Assembly (NCBI GenBank): GCA_965115885.1
Contig: OZ220479.1
Location: 2,418,001 to 2,482,000 of the forward strand
Source: BD2-11 sp965115885
Lineage (GTDB): Bacteria; Gemmatimonadota; Gemmatimonadetes; Longimicrobiales; Gaopeijiaceae
Reading direction: 5' to 3'
DNA length: 64,000 nucleotides
Shown piece by piece: positions 24,803 to 33,081 of this stretch; position 1 is the stretch's first letter; each line of letters opens with the position of its first letter. The notes beneath the pieces are model-generated. The model was given only the letters and a program-made list of their open reading frames with translations, did not search any database and was not told the DNA's origin. Made by a program: the position numbers and the translations under genes.

Positions 24803-25590
24803 GCGCGGCATGGCACGCCCGGGTCCGCATGCGGATCGGCGCGCTCCGGCTGGACGTGCGCCTGGAGGGAGGAGCGCGGCCGGTCGCCCTGGTGGGCCCC
24901 AACGGCTCCGGCAAGACCACTCTGCTGCGCACCATCGCGGGCGCCCACCGGCCGTCGGCCGGCGCCATCGCGGTCGGCGGCCGCCCCCTGTTCGACTCCG
25001 AGAGGGGCATCGACCTCCCTCCGGAGGAGCGCGGGGTGGGCTACGTGCCCCAGGGCTACGGCCTCTTCCCCCATCTGCGGGCGATCGACAACGTGAAGTT
25101 CGGGCTGGCGGGCTCGTCCCGGAGCGGCATCGGCGCCCGGGACGTCGCCATGGACATGCTCGAGCGCCTGGGAGCGGGCCGTCTCGCCCGGCGTTGGCCC
25201 GAGACGCTGTCGGGCGGCGAACGCCAGCGGGTCGCGCTGGCGCGCGCGCTCGTCGCCGAACCTCGGATCCTGCTCTTGGACGAGCCGTTCGCCGCCTTGG
25301 ACGCCGCCGCGCGCCGAACCCTGCGCCGGCGCTTGGCGGAGCGTCTCGCGGAGCGCGCCCTGCCGACCCTGGTCGTCACCCACGACGTCCGCGACGTCGT
25401 GGCGCTGGGCGCCGACGTCCTCGTCCTCGAGGAGGGGCGGATCGTCCAGCGGGGCGCGGCCGACGGGCTTGCCGCCCGCCCCGCCACCGAGTTCGTGGCG
25501 GAGGTCTTCGGATCCCCGCCGGTCGTCGGCGCCCGCGCGGCGCCCGCGCGGCCCTCGCCCGGAGACGGCCCCGGCTCGGAGCCTGCCTGA
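24799..25590 (+). CDS. modC: molybdate ABC transporter ATPase
   Basis: 263 residues from GTG 24799. Walker A GPNGSGKTT, Q-loop GYVPQGYGLFPHLRA, signature LSGGERQRVALARAL, Walker B ILLLDEPFAALD and H-loop VTHDVRDV are all present. The C-terminal TOBE-like regulatory domain of long ModC proteins is absent; the protein ends in a Pro/Ala-rich tail. Last gene of the regulator-modA-modB-modC operon. Confidence 0.92.
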   Translation: MSAAWHARVRMRIGALRLDVRLEGGARPVALVGPNGSGKTTLLRTIAGAHRPSAGAIAVGGRPLFDSERGIDLPPEERGVGYVPQGYGLFPHLRAIDNVKFGLAGSSRSGIGARDVAMDMLERLGAGRLARRWPETLSGGERQRVALARALVAEPRILLLDEPFAALDAAARRTLRRRLAERLAERALPTLVVTHDVRDVVALGADVLVLEEGRIVQRGAADGLAARPATEFVAEVFGSPPVVGARAAPARPSPGDGPGSEPA

Positions 25591-25596
25591 GCGCGC

Positions 25597-27267
25597 TCAC
25601 CTTCCCAGCGGAGGCGCGAACGGCGGCGGGCGCCGGTGCCGGGTGGCCTGCTCGTAGGCGTAGCCGATGCGGATCAAGGTGGGCTCGTCGAAGGGCCGCC
25701 CCAGAAGCTGGAGCCCCGCGGGGAGCGTGCCGAACGAGTATCCCATGGGCACGTTGAAAGCGGGAAAACCGGTCGGGGGCGAGAGAACGGAGCTGTTGGC
25801 CCCGTAGGGGGTGTTCTCGTCGCCGATCAGCCGGGGCGGGTAGTTGTAGGTCGGATAGACCAGAACGTCGAGGGCCCGCTCCTCCATCGCGGCGAGCACG
25901 GCGTCCCGCAACCGCTCCCGCGCCTCCAGGTACCGCGGGTAGTCCTCGTGCTCCTCGGGCACGTAGTCCGCCTCCCGGCTGCGCTCCAGGCTGGCGCGCA
26001 GGAAGGGGTGGTAGTCGCCCGACTCGACCACCTCGTCGAGGGTCTTGAACTCGAGTTCCGGACGCGTCGCCAGATATTTTTCGAAGTCGTGCTTGAGTCG
26101 TCCGATGCTCGGAAAATCGTCGCGGATCTCGTCCAGATCCGGAATCTCGACGGAATCCACGACGACGGCGCCGGCGTCGCGCATGTCGGCGAGCGCCCGC
26201 TCCATCACCCGCAGCACCTCGGGATGGATGGCGGTGGGCCGGTCGGCGTCCTCGCGCTCCCGCCGTCCCGCTTCCCGCGCCTGCCCGGCGTCCTCCCGTT
26301 CCGCCGACGTCGCGCCCGCAGGCTCCTCCGTCCCGGGCACCCGCACTCCGCTGCCGGGCGCGCGCGGGTCGGCGTAGCCGCGCGCCTCCTCGAAGAGCTG
26401 GCGCAGCACGCCGATGCGGGCGCCCTCGAGCCCGTCGGCGTCGAGGAATTGGCGGTAGTTGTCGGGGACGCGGCCCTCGCTCTCGAAGGTGACGGGATCC
26501 GCGGGATCCGGCCCCGCGATCACCTCCAGCACCGCCACCGCGTCGGCCACGGTGCGGGCCATGGGGCCGCCCACGTCGCGCTCGGCGTTCAGCGGGGCGA
26601 TGCCGTCGCGGCTGGCGAGCCCCATGGTGGTGCGGAACCCCACCAGCGCTTGGTGCGCGGAGGGACCGCGGATGGAGCTGCCGGTGTCCGAGCCCAACCC
26701 CACGGTGCCGAAGTTGGCGGCGACCGCGGCCGCCGTGCCCCCGCTCGAGCCGGCCGTCACCCGGGTCGGATCGTAGGGGTTGCGGGAGTAGCCCGGCAGC
26801 ACGGAACTCAGCGTGAACGCCCCGCTGGACGCGAACTCGGCCAGGTTGGACTTGGCCAGGATGATCGCGCCCGCCTCGCGCAGCTTGCGCACCTGGTGGG
26901 CGTCGTCCGGGGGGACGGCGCCCCTGAAGGCCAGGGTCCCGTTGGTGGTGGGCAGATCGTGGGTGTCGTAGTTGTCCTTCACGATCACCGGAATGCCGTG
27001 CAACGGGCCGGTGAACCCCGACGCCCGGAAGGCGGCGTCCAGCTCGCGCGCACGACCGAGCGCGTGCTCGCTCACGGTGACGATGGAGTTCAGACGGGGG
27101 CCCCGCCCGTCGTAGGCGTCGATGCGGTCGAGATAGCGCTCCACCAGCTCTTCGGCGGTGATCCGGCCCTCCTCCATCGCCCGGTGAATGTCGGCGATGG
27201 TCGCCTCCTCGACCCGGAAGGTCGGCGCGCACGCGGCCGCGAGCAGGAATACGGGAAGAACGCGCAT
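25597..27267 (-). CDS. amidase-signature lipoprotein
   Basis: 556 residues. Short lipoprotein signal (VLPVFLLAAAC, cysteine 13). The amidase-signature catalytic set is present: K97 (IPVIVKDNY), cis-serine S174/S175 (TAGSSGG) and nucleophile S198 (GSDTGSSIR). The C-terminal GYSFGTLPAGLQLLGRPFDE is family-typical. An Arg/Glu-rich insertion at about 306-340 is absent from most relatives and looks like an exposed loop. Exported amidases of this kind may act on peptides or other amides; the substrate is unknown. Convergent with modC. Confidence 0.88.
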   Translation of the reverse strand: MRVLPVFLLAAACAPTFRVEEATIADIHRAMEEGRITAEELVERYLDRIDAYDGRGPRLNSIVTVSEHALGRARELDAAFRASGFTGPLHGIPVIVKDNYDTHDLPTTNGTLAFRGAVPPDDAHQVRKLREAGAIILAKSNLAEFASSGAFTLSSVLPGYSRNPYDPTRVTAGSSGGTAAAVAANFGTVGLGSDTGSSIRGPSAHQALVGFRTTMGLASRDGIAPLNAERDVGGPMARTVADAVAVLEVIAGPDPADPVTFESEGRVPDNYRQFLDADGLEGARIGVLRQLFEEARGYADPRAPGSGVRVPGTEEPAGATSAEREDAGQAREAGRREREDADRPTAIHPEVLRVMERALADMRDAGAVVVDSVEIPDLDEIRDDFPSIGRLKHDFEKYLATRPELEFKTLDEVVESGDYHPFLRASLERSREADYVPEEHEDYPRYLEARERLRDAVLAAMEERALDVLVYPTYNYPPRLIGDENTPYGANSSVLSPPTGFPAFNVPMGYSFGTLPAGLQLLGRPFDEPTLIRIGYAYEQATRHRRPPPFAPPLGR

Positions 27268-27276
27268 CGTCTTCCC

Positions 27277-29124
27277 TCAGAACAGATCGGAGGGATCCGG
27301 CTCCGCCCCGCCGTCCCGGTAGCGATTGGGAATGAAGTCGCCCGTGACCATCTCCCGGTAGGGGAGCCCCGGCCCGACCATCGGGTACACGTGGGCCTCC
27401 GGATCGATGACGACCTCCAGAAAGGCGGGACCGGGAAAGTTCAGGAACTCCTCGACCACCCGGGGGACGTCCTCCTTGCGGTCCAAGCGCTTGGCGTACT
27501 CGAAGCCGTCCGCCCGCGCCGCCAGCACGAAGTTCTTCTTGCGCAGCGATTTGTCGCTCGCCGACAAGCGTCCCTTGAAGAAGAGACGCTGCCACTGCAT
27601 GACCATCCCGTCGCCGAAGTTGTTCAGCACCATCACCTTGACCGGGAGATCGTAGGAGGTCGCGGTCTCGAACTCCCCCAGGTTCATCCGGATGCTGGCG
27701 TCTCCGTCCACGTCGACGACCAGCTTGTCCGGACAGGCCAACTGGGCCCCGATGGCGGCGGGCAATCCGAACCCCATGGTGCCCATGCTGCCCGAGGTCA
27801 GCCAGAGCCGCGGCTCGCTGAAGTCGCAGTACTGGGCGGCCCACATCTGGTGCTGCCCCACCCCGGTGGAGACGATCGCCTTGCCGCGGGTGATGCGGTT
27901 CATGACCTCCATGACGTAGTACGGCTGGACGAGCGAGCTCTCGCGGTCGTAGTCGAGAGCGTAGTCGCGCTTGAGCGCCGCGACCTCGGCGTGCCACTCG
28001 GAGAAGTCGGCGCGGAAGCCGGTGGCGTGTCCGTAGGCCACCAGGGCGTCGAGCGCCTCCCGGAGCTTGCCGGTGTAGTGCCAGTCCGCCGGCTTCACCT
28101 TGTGGATCTCCGAGGGGTCGATGTCGAAGTGGACGACGCGCCGGGCCTTGGCCGCGAACTTCGTCGGCACCCCGGCCACGCGGTCGTCGAAGCGCGCTCC
28201 CACGGCGATGAGCAGATCGCAGTCGTCCACCGCGTAGTTGGCGAAGGCGGTGCCGTGCATCCCCAGCATGTGCAGGCAGAGCGGGGCGGTGGTGTCGAAG
28301 CTGCCCAGCCCCATCAGGGTGGTCACCCCCGGAACGCCGAAGTCGTTGGCCAGTCTGCGGAGCGGTTCCGAGGCGTTGCCGTTGATCACCCCGCCCCCGG
28401 CGTAGATGAGCGGCCGGCGGCTCTCTCCCAGCATCGCGAAGAACTCGCCGCACCGGTCGCGGCTCAACGCGCGGGCGCGCAGCGCGTCCAGGCGGCGACG
28501 GTACCCGGGGATGGGCAGGCGCCCCTCCCCATGGAAGGGCCCGGTCCAGTTCTGCACGTCCTTGGGCACGTCCACGACCACCGGGCCGGGCCGACCGGTG
28601 CGCGCGATCTCGAAGGCCGTGCGCATGGTGGCTTCGAGTCGCTCCGGCTCCGTCACCAGGAAGACGTGCTTGGCCACCGGGCCCATCACCGCCGTGACCG
28701 GGGCCTCTTGGAAGGCGTCGGTGCCGATGGCGGCGGTGGGAACTTGGCCGCAGATCACCACGATGGGCACCGAGTCGGCCATGCAGTCGCGCACCGGAGT
28801 CACGCAGTTGGTGGCGCCGGGCCCCGAGGTCACCAACACGCATCCCACCTTGCCGCTGGCGCGCGCGTAGCCCGCCGCCATGAAGCCGGCGCCCTGCTCG
28901 TTGGCGGGCACGATGAGCGGCATCGGTTCCACGCCGTCCGCGGCGTGTTCCCGGTTGTAGCGGAAGACGGCGTCGTAGGTGGGCAGAATCGCTCCGCCGC
29001 TGTACCCGAAGACGGTGTCGATTCCCTCGTCGGCCAGGACCTGAACGATCGTCTCGGCTCCGCTCATGACCCGTCCGGCGAGCGGATGCGCGGAGGTCTC
29101 GCGAAGCGCGGTGCTGGATGTCAT
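27277..29124 (-). CDS. ilvB: acetolactate synthase large subunit
   Basis: TPP enzyme making 2-acetolactate or 2-aceto-2-hydroxybutyrate for valine, leucine and isoleucine. 615 residues. TPP-activating E76 (VPANEQGAGFMAAGYAR), the MGLGSFDTT and SGSMGTMGFGLPAAIGA segments, the TPP motif GDASIRMN...VLNN and a FAD-domain middle region are all present. Start ATG 29124 has GGGAGG 7 bases upstream; the first about 20 residues are non-conserved. The regulatory subunit gene lies divergently on the other strand. Confidence 0.95.
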   Translation of the reverse strand: MTSSTALRETSAHPLAGRVMSGAETIVQVLADEGIDTVFGYSGGAILPTYDAVFRYNREHAADGVEPMPLIVPANEQGAGFMAAGYARASGKVGCVLVTSGPGATNCVTPVRDCMADSVPIVVICGQVPTAAIGTDAFQEAPVTAVMGPVAKHVFLVTEPERLEATMRTAFEIARTGRPGPVVVDVPKDVQNWTGPFHGEGRLPIPGYRRRLDALRARALSRDRCGEFFAMLGESRRPLIYAGGGVINGNASEPLRRLANDFGVPGVTTLMGLGSFDTTAPLCLHMLGMHGTAFANYAVDDCDLLIAVGARFDDRVAGVPTKFAAKARRVVHFDIDPSEIHKVKPADWHYTGKLREALDALVAYGHATGFRADFSEWHAEVAALKRDYALDYDRESSLVQPYYVMEVMNRITRGKAIVSTGVGQHQMWAAQYCDFSEPRLWLTSGSMGTMGFGLPAAIGAQLACPDKLVVDVDGDASIRMNLGEFETATSYDLPVKVMVLNNFGDGMVMQWQRLFFKGRLSASDKSLRKKNFVLAARADGFEYAKRLDRKEDVPRVVEEFLNFPGPAFLEVVIDPEAHVYPMVGPGLPYREMVTGDFIPNRYRDGGAEPDPSDLF

Positions 29125-29259
29125 GGAACGCCTCCCGCGGCGGGCACGGAATCGGATGGGTGTTCGGGCTGAATAGTCGGGCAAAGGCGTCCGCATGGCA
29201 AAATCCGCACGGTCCGGCCATCTTGCGACGACCGCGCCGTCCCGCAAACTTAGGCCGCC
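29125..29259. promoter_or_regulatory. divergent ilvB-ilvN intergenic region
   Basis: 135 bases separate the two start codons, so both promoters must lie here or inside the genes. No clear hexamer pair, T-box or attenuator structure could be recognised. Confidence 0.4.
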
Positions 29260-29757
29260 ATGCGCCACACCCTGTCGATTCTGTTGCAGAACGAGGCGGG
29301 CGCGCTTTCCCGCGTCACCGACCTCTTTTCGACCCGGGGCTTCAACATCGAAAGCCTCAACGTCGCGCCGACCGAGGACTACGCCGTCTCGCGCCTGACG
29401 CTGGTCACCAACGGATCGGACGAGACGCTCGAACAGATCACGAAGCAGCTGAGCAAGCTCGTGGACGTCGTGGACCTGCGGAACATGACCGGGCGCGACC
29501 ACATCGTCCGGGAGCTGGCGCTCTTCAAGCTGCGTCTGACGACCGGCGCCCGGGCCCAGCTGGACGCCGCGGTCGCCGAGTTCGGCGGGTCGATTCTCGC
29601 CGAGCACGAAGGCCACTTCACCGTCGAGATCGTCAGCAGCGGCCCCCGGATCGACGGATTTCTCGAACGCGTGGAACGGATCGCGGAAACCGACGCGCTG
29701 GTGCGCAGCGGAGCCATGGCGGTCTCCCGCGGCGCGCCCATCGGCTGGGACGGCTAG
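29260..29757 (+). CDS. ilvN: acetolactate synthase small subunit
   Basis: 165-residue regulatory subunit that confers valine feedback on the catalytic subunit. An N-terminal ACT domain (HTLSILLQNEAGALSRVTDL, FSTRGFNIESLNVAPTED) and the C-terminal ALS_ss_C domain (HIVRELALFKLRL, then ILAEHEGHFTVEIV) are complete. It lies divergently from ilvB rather than directly downstream as usual. Confidence 0.95.
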   Translation: MRHTLSILLQNEAGALSRVTDLFSTRGFNIESLNVAPTEDYAVSRLTLVTNGSDETLEQITKQLSKLVDVVDLRNMTGRDHIVRELALFKLRLTTGARAQLDAAVAEFGGSILAEHEGHFTVEIVSSGPRIDGFLERVERIAETDALVRSGAMAVSRGAPIGWDG

Positions 29758-30110
29758 TCGGCGCGTCCGGAACCGTCGTCGACGGTCCGGTTGCCGGCCC
29801 TCCGCCGCCGCCCGCGGATTTCTGCCGCGCAAGCTCAGAGCCGGACCGCTCGGCGGACCCCGTCGCGACTCGACCTCGACCCGACGGCCGACGAGCTCGG
29901 GAGCCGACACGGATCCCCTTCCGCACGCGTCCGCGCCCGCGCACGGCCGCCCGGAACCCGGCGGCGGCTTCCCGAATTGACAGAATCCGGACGTCGGCGT
30001 ACGTGTTACGTGCGGGGTCGCGAGGGCGACGTTTGCGGGGCATCCCGTCCGGACCGACGCGTCGTTCCGAGTCGGTCGGGACGAACACCACCCATCGAGG
30101 AGGACGAGCC
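29758..30110. other. spacer with promoter
   Basis: 353 bases. Apart from the promoter-like pair at 29977-30005 and the ribosome site at 30097-30104 nothing is recognisable. Confidence 0.4.
29977..30005 (+). promoter_or_regulatory. candidate promoter of the FAH-family gene
   Basis: TTGACA (29977-29982), a 17-base spacer and TACGTG (30000-30005). The -35 is perfect and the spacing optimal; the -10 is weak. It lies 105 bases upstream of the ATG at 30111. Confidence 0.45.
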
Positions 30111-31271
30111 ATGCGCACCTTCCGGATCCCGACCGCACTCCTCCTGCTCGCGCTTCCGTCGCCCGCGTCCGCTCAGAGCGCCCCGGACGTCGCGGAGCCC
30201 TTCAAGGTCGGCACCTTCGAGATCGAGGGCGCACCCACCGTTTCGCTCGTCCTGCGCGACCGGATCGTCGTCGAGATCGACGCCGCCAACGACGCCCTGC
30301 AACGGGATCCCTACTACGCCCGCGTGCAGGCTCCGAGGGACATGCTGGAGCTGATCGAGCGCTACGACTACGGACTCAAGCGCCGCCTCTACGAGCTCGT
30401 CGACCGCTTGGTCGAGCGCGACATGCTGGGCGCGGACCGCCCCGTCTACGTGCACGACCTGGGGGACGTGCGCACCCTCCCGCCCATCCTGTACCCCGGC
30501 AAGATCCTCAACGCCGCGGTCAACTTCTACAGCCACGTCGACGAGACCGGGACCGAGGAGGAGCGGGCCGAGGCCCGGCGGCAGCGGCGCGAGAACCGGG
30601 GCGTGCCCTACCTCTTTCTGAAGCCGAGCAAGGGCGCGGTCGTGGGCGACGGCGGCGAGGTGGTGCTCCCCTACGGACGCGACCGCATCGACTGGGAGGT
30701 CGAGCTGGGGGCGGTGATCGGCCGGTCCGCCAGGTACGTCTCCGCGAACGACGCGGAGGCCCACGTGTTCGGCTACATGGTCTCGCTCGACATCTCGGAC
30801 CGGGGCGGGCGTCCGCCGGGCGGCAACCCCATGACCTCCGACTGGTTCGTGGGCAAGGGCCACGACACCTTCGCGCCCCAAGGGCCGTGGATCGTGCCCA
30901 AAGAGTTCTACGGAAACCCGATGGAGATCCTGCGCCAGACGCTGGACGTCGGCGGCGAGCGCATGCAGGAAGCCACCGCCGGCGACATGATCCACTCCCT
31001 CTGGGAGCTGATCGAGTACGGATCCTCCATCAGCACCCTGTTCCCCGGGGACGTCGTCAACAACGGCACCTCGGGGGGCACGGGAATGGGCACGGCGTAC
31101 CGGGGCGAACAGCGCTTCCTTCGTCCGGGCGAGCGGATCTCCGCCTCCATCGACGGCATCGGCACGCTGAACCTGTCGGTCGTGAGCGGGCCCGAGCCGG
31201 AGGGGCTCACCGGAGCGCACCTGCCGCCCGTGCGCACCTACCGCGGTCCGCCTCCCGGCGGCGACGCCTGA
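30111..31271 (+). CDS. exported fumarylacetoacetate-hydrolase-family protein
   Basis: 386 residues with a clear signal peptide (MRTFRIPTALLLLALP, cleavage after SASA-type site near residue 22). The body is an FAH fold: GKILNAAVNFYSHVDE, FLKPSKGAVVGDGGEVVLP, metal ligands E and E in DWEVELGAVIG and D in VSLDISDRGGR, then GKGHDTFAPQGPWIVP and NNGTSGGTGMG. FAH enzymes cleave or decarboxylate small diketo acids and are normally cytosolic, so export is odd. GAGGAGGA lies just upstream of the ATG. Reaction not determined. Confidence 0.88.
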   Translation: MRTFRIPTALLLLALPSPASAQSAPDVAEPFKVGTFEIEGAPTVSLVLRDRIVVEIDAANDALQRDPYYARVQAPRDMLELIERYDYGLKRRLYELVDRLVERDMLGADRPVYVHDLGDVRTLPPILYPGKILNAAVNFYSHVDETGTEEERAEARRQRRENRGVPYLFLKPSKGAVVGDGGEVVLPYGRDRIDWEVELGAVIGRSARYVSANDAEAHVFGYMVSLDISDRGGRPPGGNPMTSDWFVGKGHDTFAPQGPWIVPKEFYGNPMEILRQTLDVGGERMQEATAGDMIHSLWELIEYGSSISTLFPGDVVNNGTSGGTGMGTAYRGEQRFLRPGERISASIDGIGTLNLSVVSGPEPEGLTGAHLPPVRTYRGPPPGGDA

Positions 31272-31347
31272 GGCGCCCTCGCCCCGGGCCCGGGCGGCGC
31301 GGCGCGCGCCTCCTCTTCCCCCGCGCGGGCGGGAACGCCGGTTGTTC

Positions 31348-33039
31348 TCACATCGAGGGCCGGTCCGCCTCGAGGATCGGGTGCTTCCGGCCCGTCATCT
31401 CCCAGCGCGCGAGCACGACGGGAACGACGCCGGCGCCGTAGAAGGCGTCGAAGAAGCGCTTGACGGTGAAATCGTCGCCCTCTTGGAGGGCGTACTCGGC
31501 GAGCAGCTCCTCGATCTGGATCTTGCCGGTCACGTAGCTGGTGCCGTACCCCGGCTGCCGTAGGTAGAGGCTCTGCTCGCCCCGCACGAGGTCCCCCTCG
31601 GTCAGCCATCCGCGCGGGGTCCAAGTCATCGCATGCTCGACCGCTTCCTCCATGTCGAAGACGTTGCCGTGCAGGTTGAGTCCGCTCAGGGCGCGCGCCG
31701 CCCGCTGCGCGAGCATGATCCAGACGAGCTCGCGCGAGCGGGGGGACGAGTCGTCCAGGAGCCCCAGGTGCATGAACATCTCCTCGACGCCGGTCGCGAG
31801 TCCCTCGGAGCGCGCGTCGAAAATGTTGTAGAGCGAGGGGACGGCCCGGACGGGACTCGGATGCGGGTCCTCGCGCATGCGCGCCAGTTCGATCCAGTGG
31901 TGCATGTGCGGGCGGAAGGCGTCCGGGTCGCGATAGATGACTTCGGAGAAGAAGTTGCGCACCTGGCCGGGCTCCACCGGGGAGAAGCTGCCGTTGACCG
32001 CCCTGAGCGCGGGATCCATGTAGTCGGCGACGGTCTCGATCTCCTCCTCCTCCAGGAAGCGCATGTAGCGGTCCACGGACTCGTTCAGACGCCGGTCGTA
32101 TTCCTCCGGGGAATCGATGCGCTCGAGTTCGGGAAGAGCGCGGTTGCGGTTCTCCTCCAGCCGCATCGAGGAGTGGGAGCGGGCCAGCTCCCGGCGCATG
32201 AGCGTCACCTGCTCCTCCCAGGAGTACGGGACCAGGTGGACGTTGCGCATGTACCAGGTGTAGTTCTCGGCCCCCACCCCGGACGGTCCGGTGCGGGAGG
32301 CGGCGCCTTCCTCCAACCAGACGCGAAACTCTTCGGAGGCCGCGCGCGCGTCGGCGATCGCCCGGTCGAGGTCGACGCTGGTGCCGACGACCCGTTCGGC
32401 GTAGACGCCGAAGTCGCGGGCCTGGGCCGCGAAGTCGCGGATGCCGGCCAGCCAGAGGTCGCGCGCGTTGGAGTCGGCGAGGTTCGCGCGGGCCTGTTCC
32501 AGGAGCGCCGGCACGGCGCCGATCCGATCCGCCAGCTCCGCCGCGTCGGCGTCCGACAACGGGTACTCGTAGGTCCACGCGTCGACCCATCCGTGAATCA
32601 CGGGACCTTCGTGGGCGGGAACGTCGCTTTCCGCCAGGAAGAGGGTGACGTAGAAGGCCGGGTCGCGGGCCCACGGGCGCCGGACGCGGTGATCGAAGTC
32701 GAGCCCGTTCATCTCGGCGCGCACCAAGTGCCAGTCGATCTGTTCGGCGACCGGCCAGCTCTCGGGGGCGAGCGCGTTCAACCGCAGCCGCCACTGCGGG
32801 AGTTCGGCGTGCTGGCGCGCCATCGCCGCCGCGGAATAGTCGGGGACGCCGTCCACGAAATCGGGCGTCTCGAAGGCGCGCCATTCCTCGAAGAGCCGGA
32901 CCAAGTCCGCGTGCGAGCCGGGGCCGGAGGCGGCGGCGCCGCCGTCCGGATCCGTCGTGCACCGCGCGAAAAGAAACCCGACCGCGACGAGCGCGATCCC
33001 GGGGACGAGGACCGAGGGACGAAGCTCGTTGCGGGACAT
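31348..33039 (-). CDS. DUF885-family lipoprotein
   Basis: 563 residues. Lipoprotein signal with cysteine 27 (VGFLFARC). The protein is helical and shows the DUF885 C-terminal block around LRQPGYGTSYVTGK, along with E-rich EGLATGVEEMFMHLG where an H-E-x-x-H-like metal site would sit. DUF885 proteins are thought to be peptidase-like but their activity is not established. 42 bases downstream of the CocE-type peptidase gene, so probably co-transcribed with it. Confidence 0.8.
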   Translation of the reverse strand: MSRNELRPSVLVPGIALVAVGFLFARCTTDPDGGAAASGPGSHADLVRLFEEWRAFETPDFVDGVPDYSAAAMARQHAELPQWRLRLNALAPESWPVAEQIDWHLVRAEMNGLDFDHRVRRPWARDPAFYVTLFLAESDVPAHEGPVIHGWVDAWTYEYPLSDADAAELADRIGAVPALLEQARANLADSNARDLWLAGIRDFAAQARDFGVYAERVVGTSVDLDRAIADARAASEEFRVWLEEGAASRTGPSGVGAENYTWYMRNVHLVPYSWEEQVTLMRRELARSHSSMRLEENRNRALPELERIDSPEEYDRRLNESVDRYMRFLEEEEIETVADYMDPALRAVNGSFSPVEPGQVRNFFSEVIYRDPDAFRPHMHHWIELARMREDPHPSPVRAVPSLYNIFDARSEGLATGVEEMFMHLGLLDDSSPRSRELVWIMLAQRAARALSGLNLHGNVFDMEEAVEHAMTWTPRGWLTEGDLVRGEQSLYLRQPGYGTSYVTGKIQIEELLAEYALQEGDDFTVKRFFDAFYGAGVVPVVLARWEMTGRKHPILEADRPSM

Positions 33040-33081
33040 GGCGTTTTTCCTGAGTCGGGTCGGAGTTGCGTTCGACGAGGG

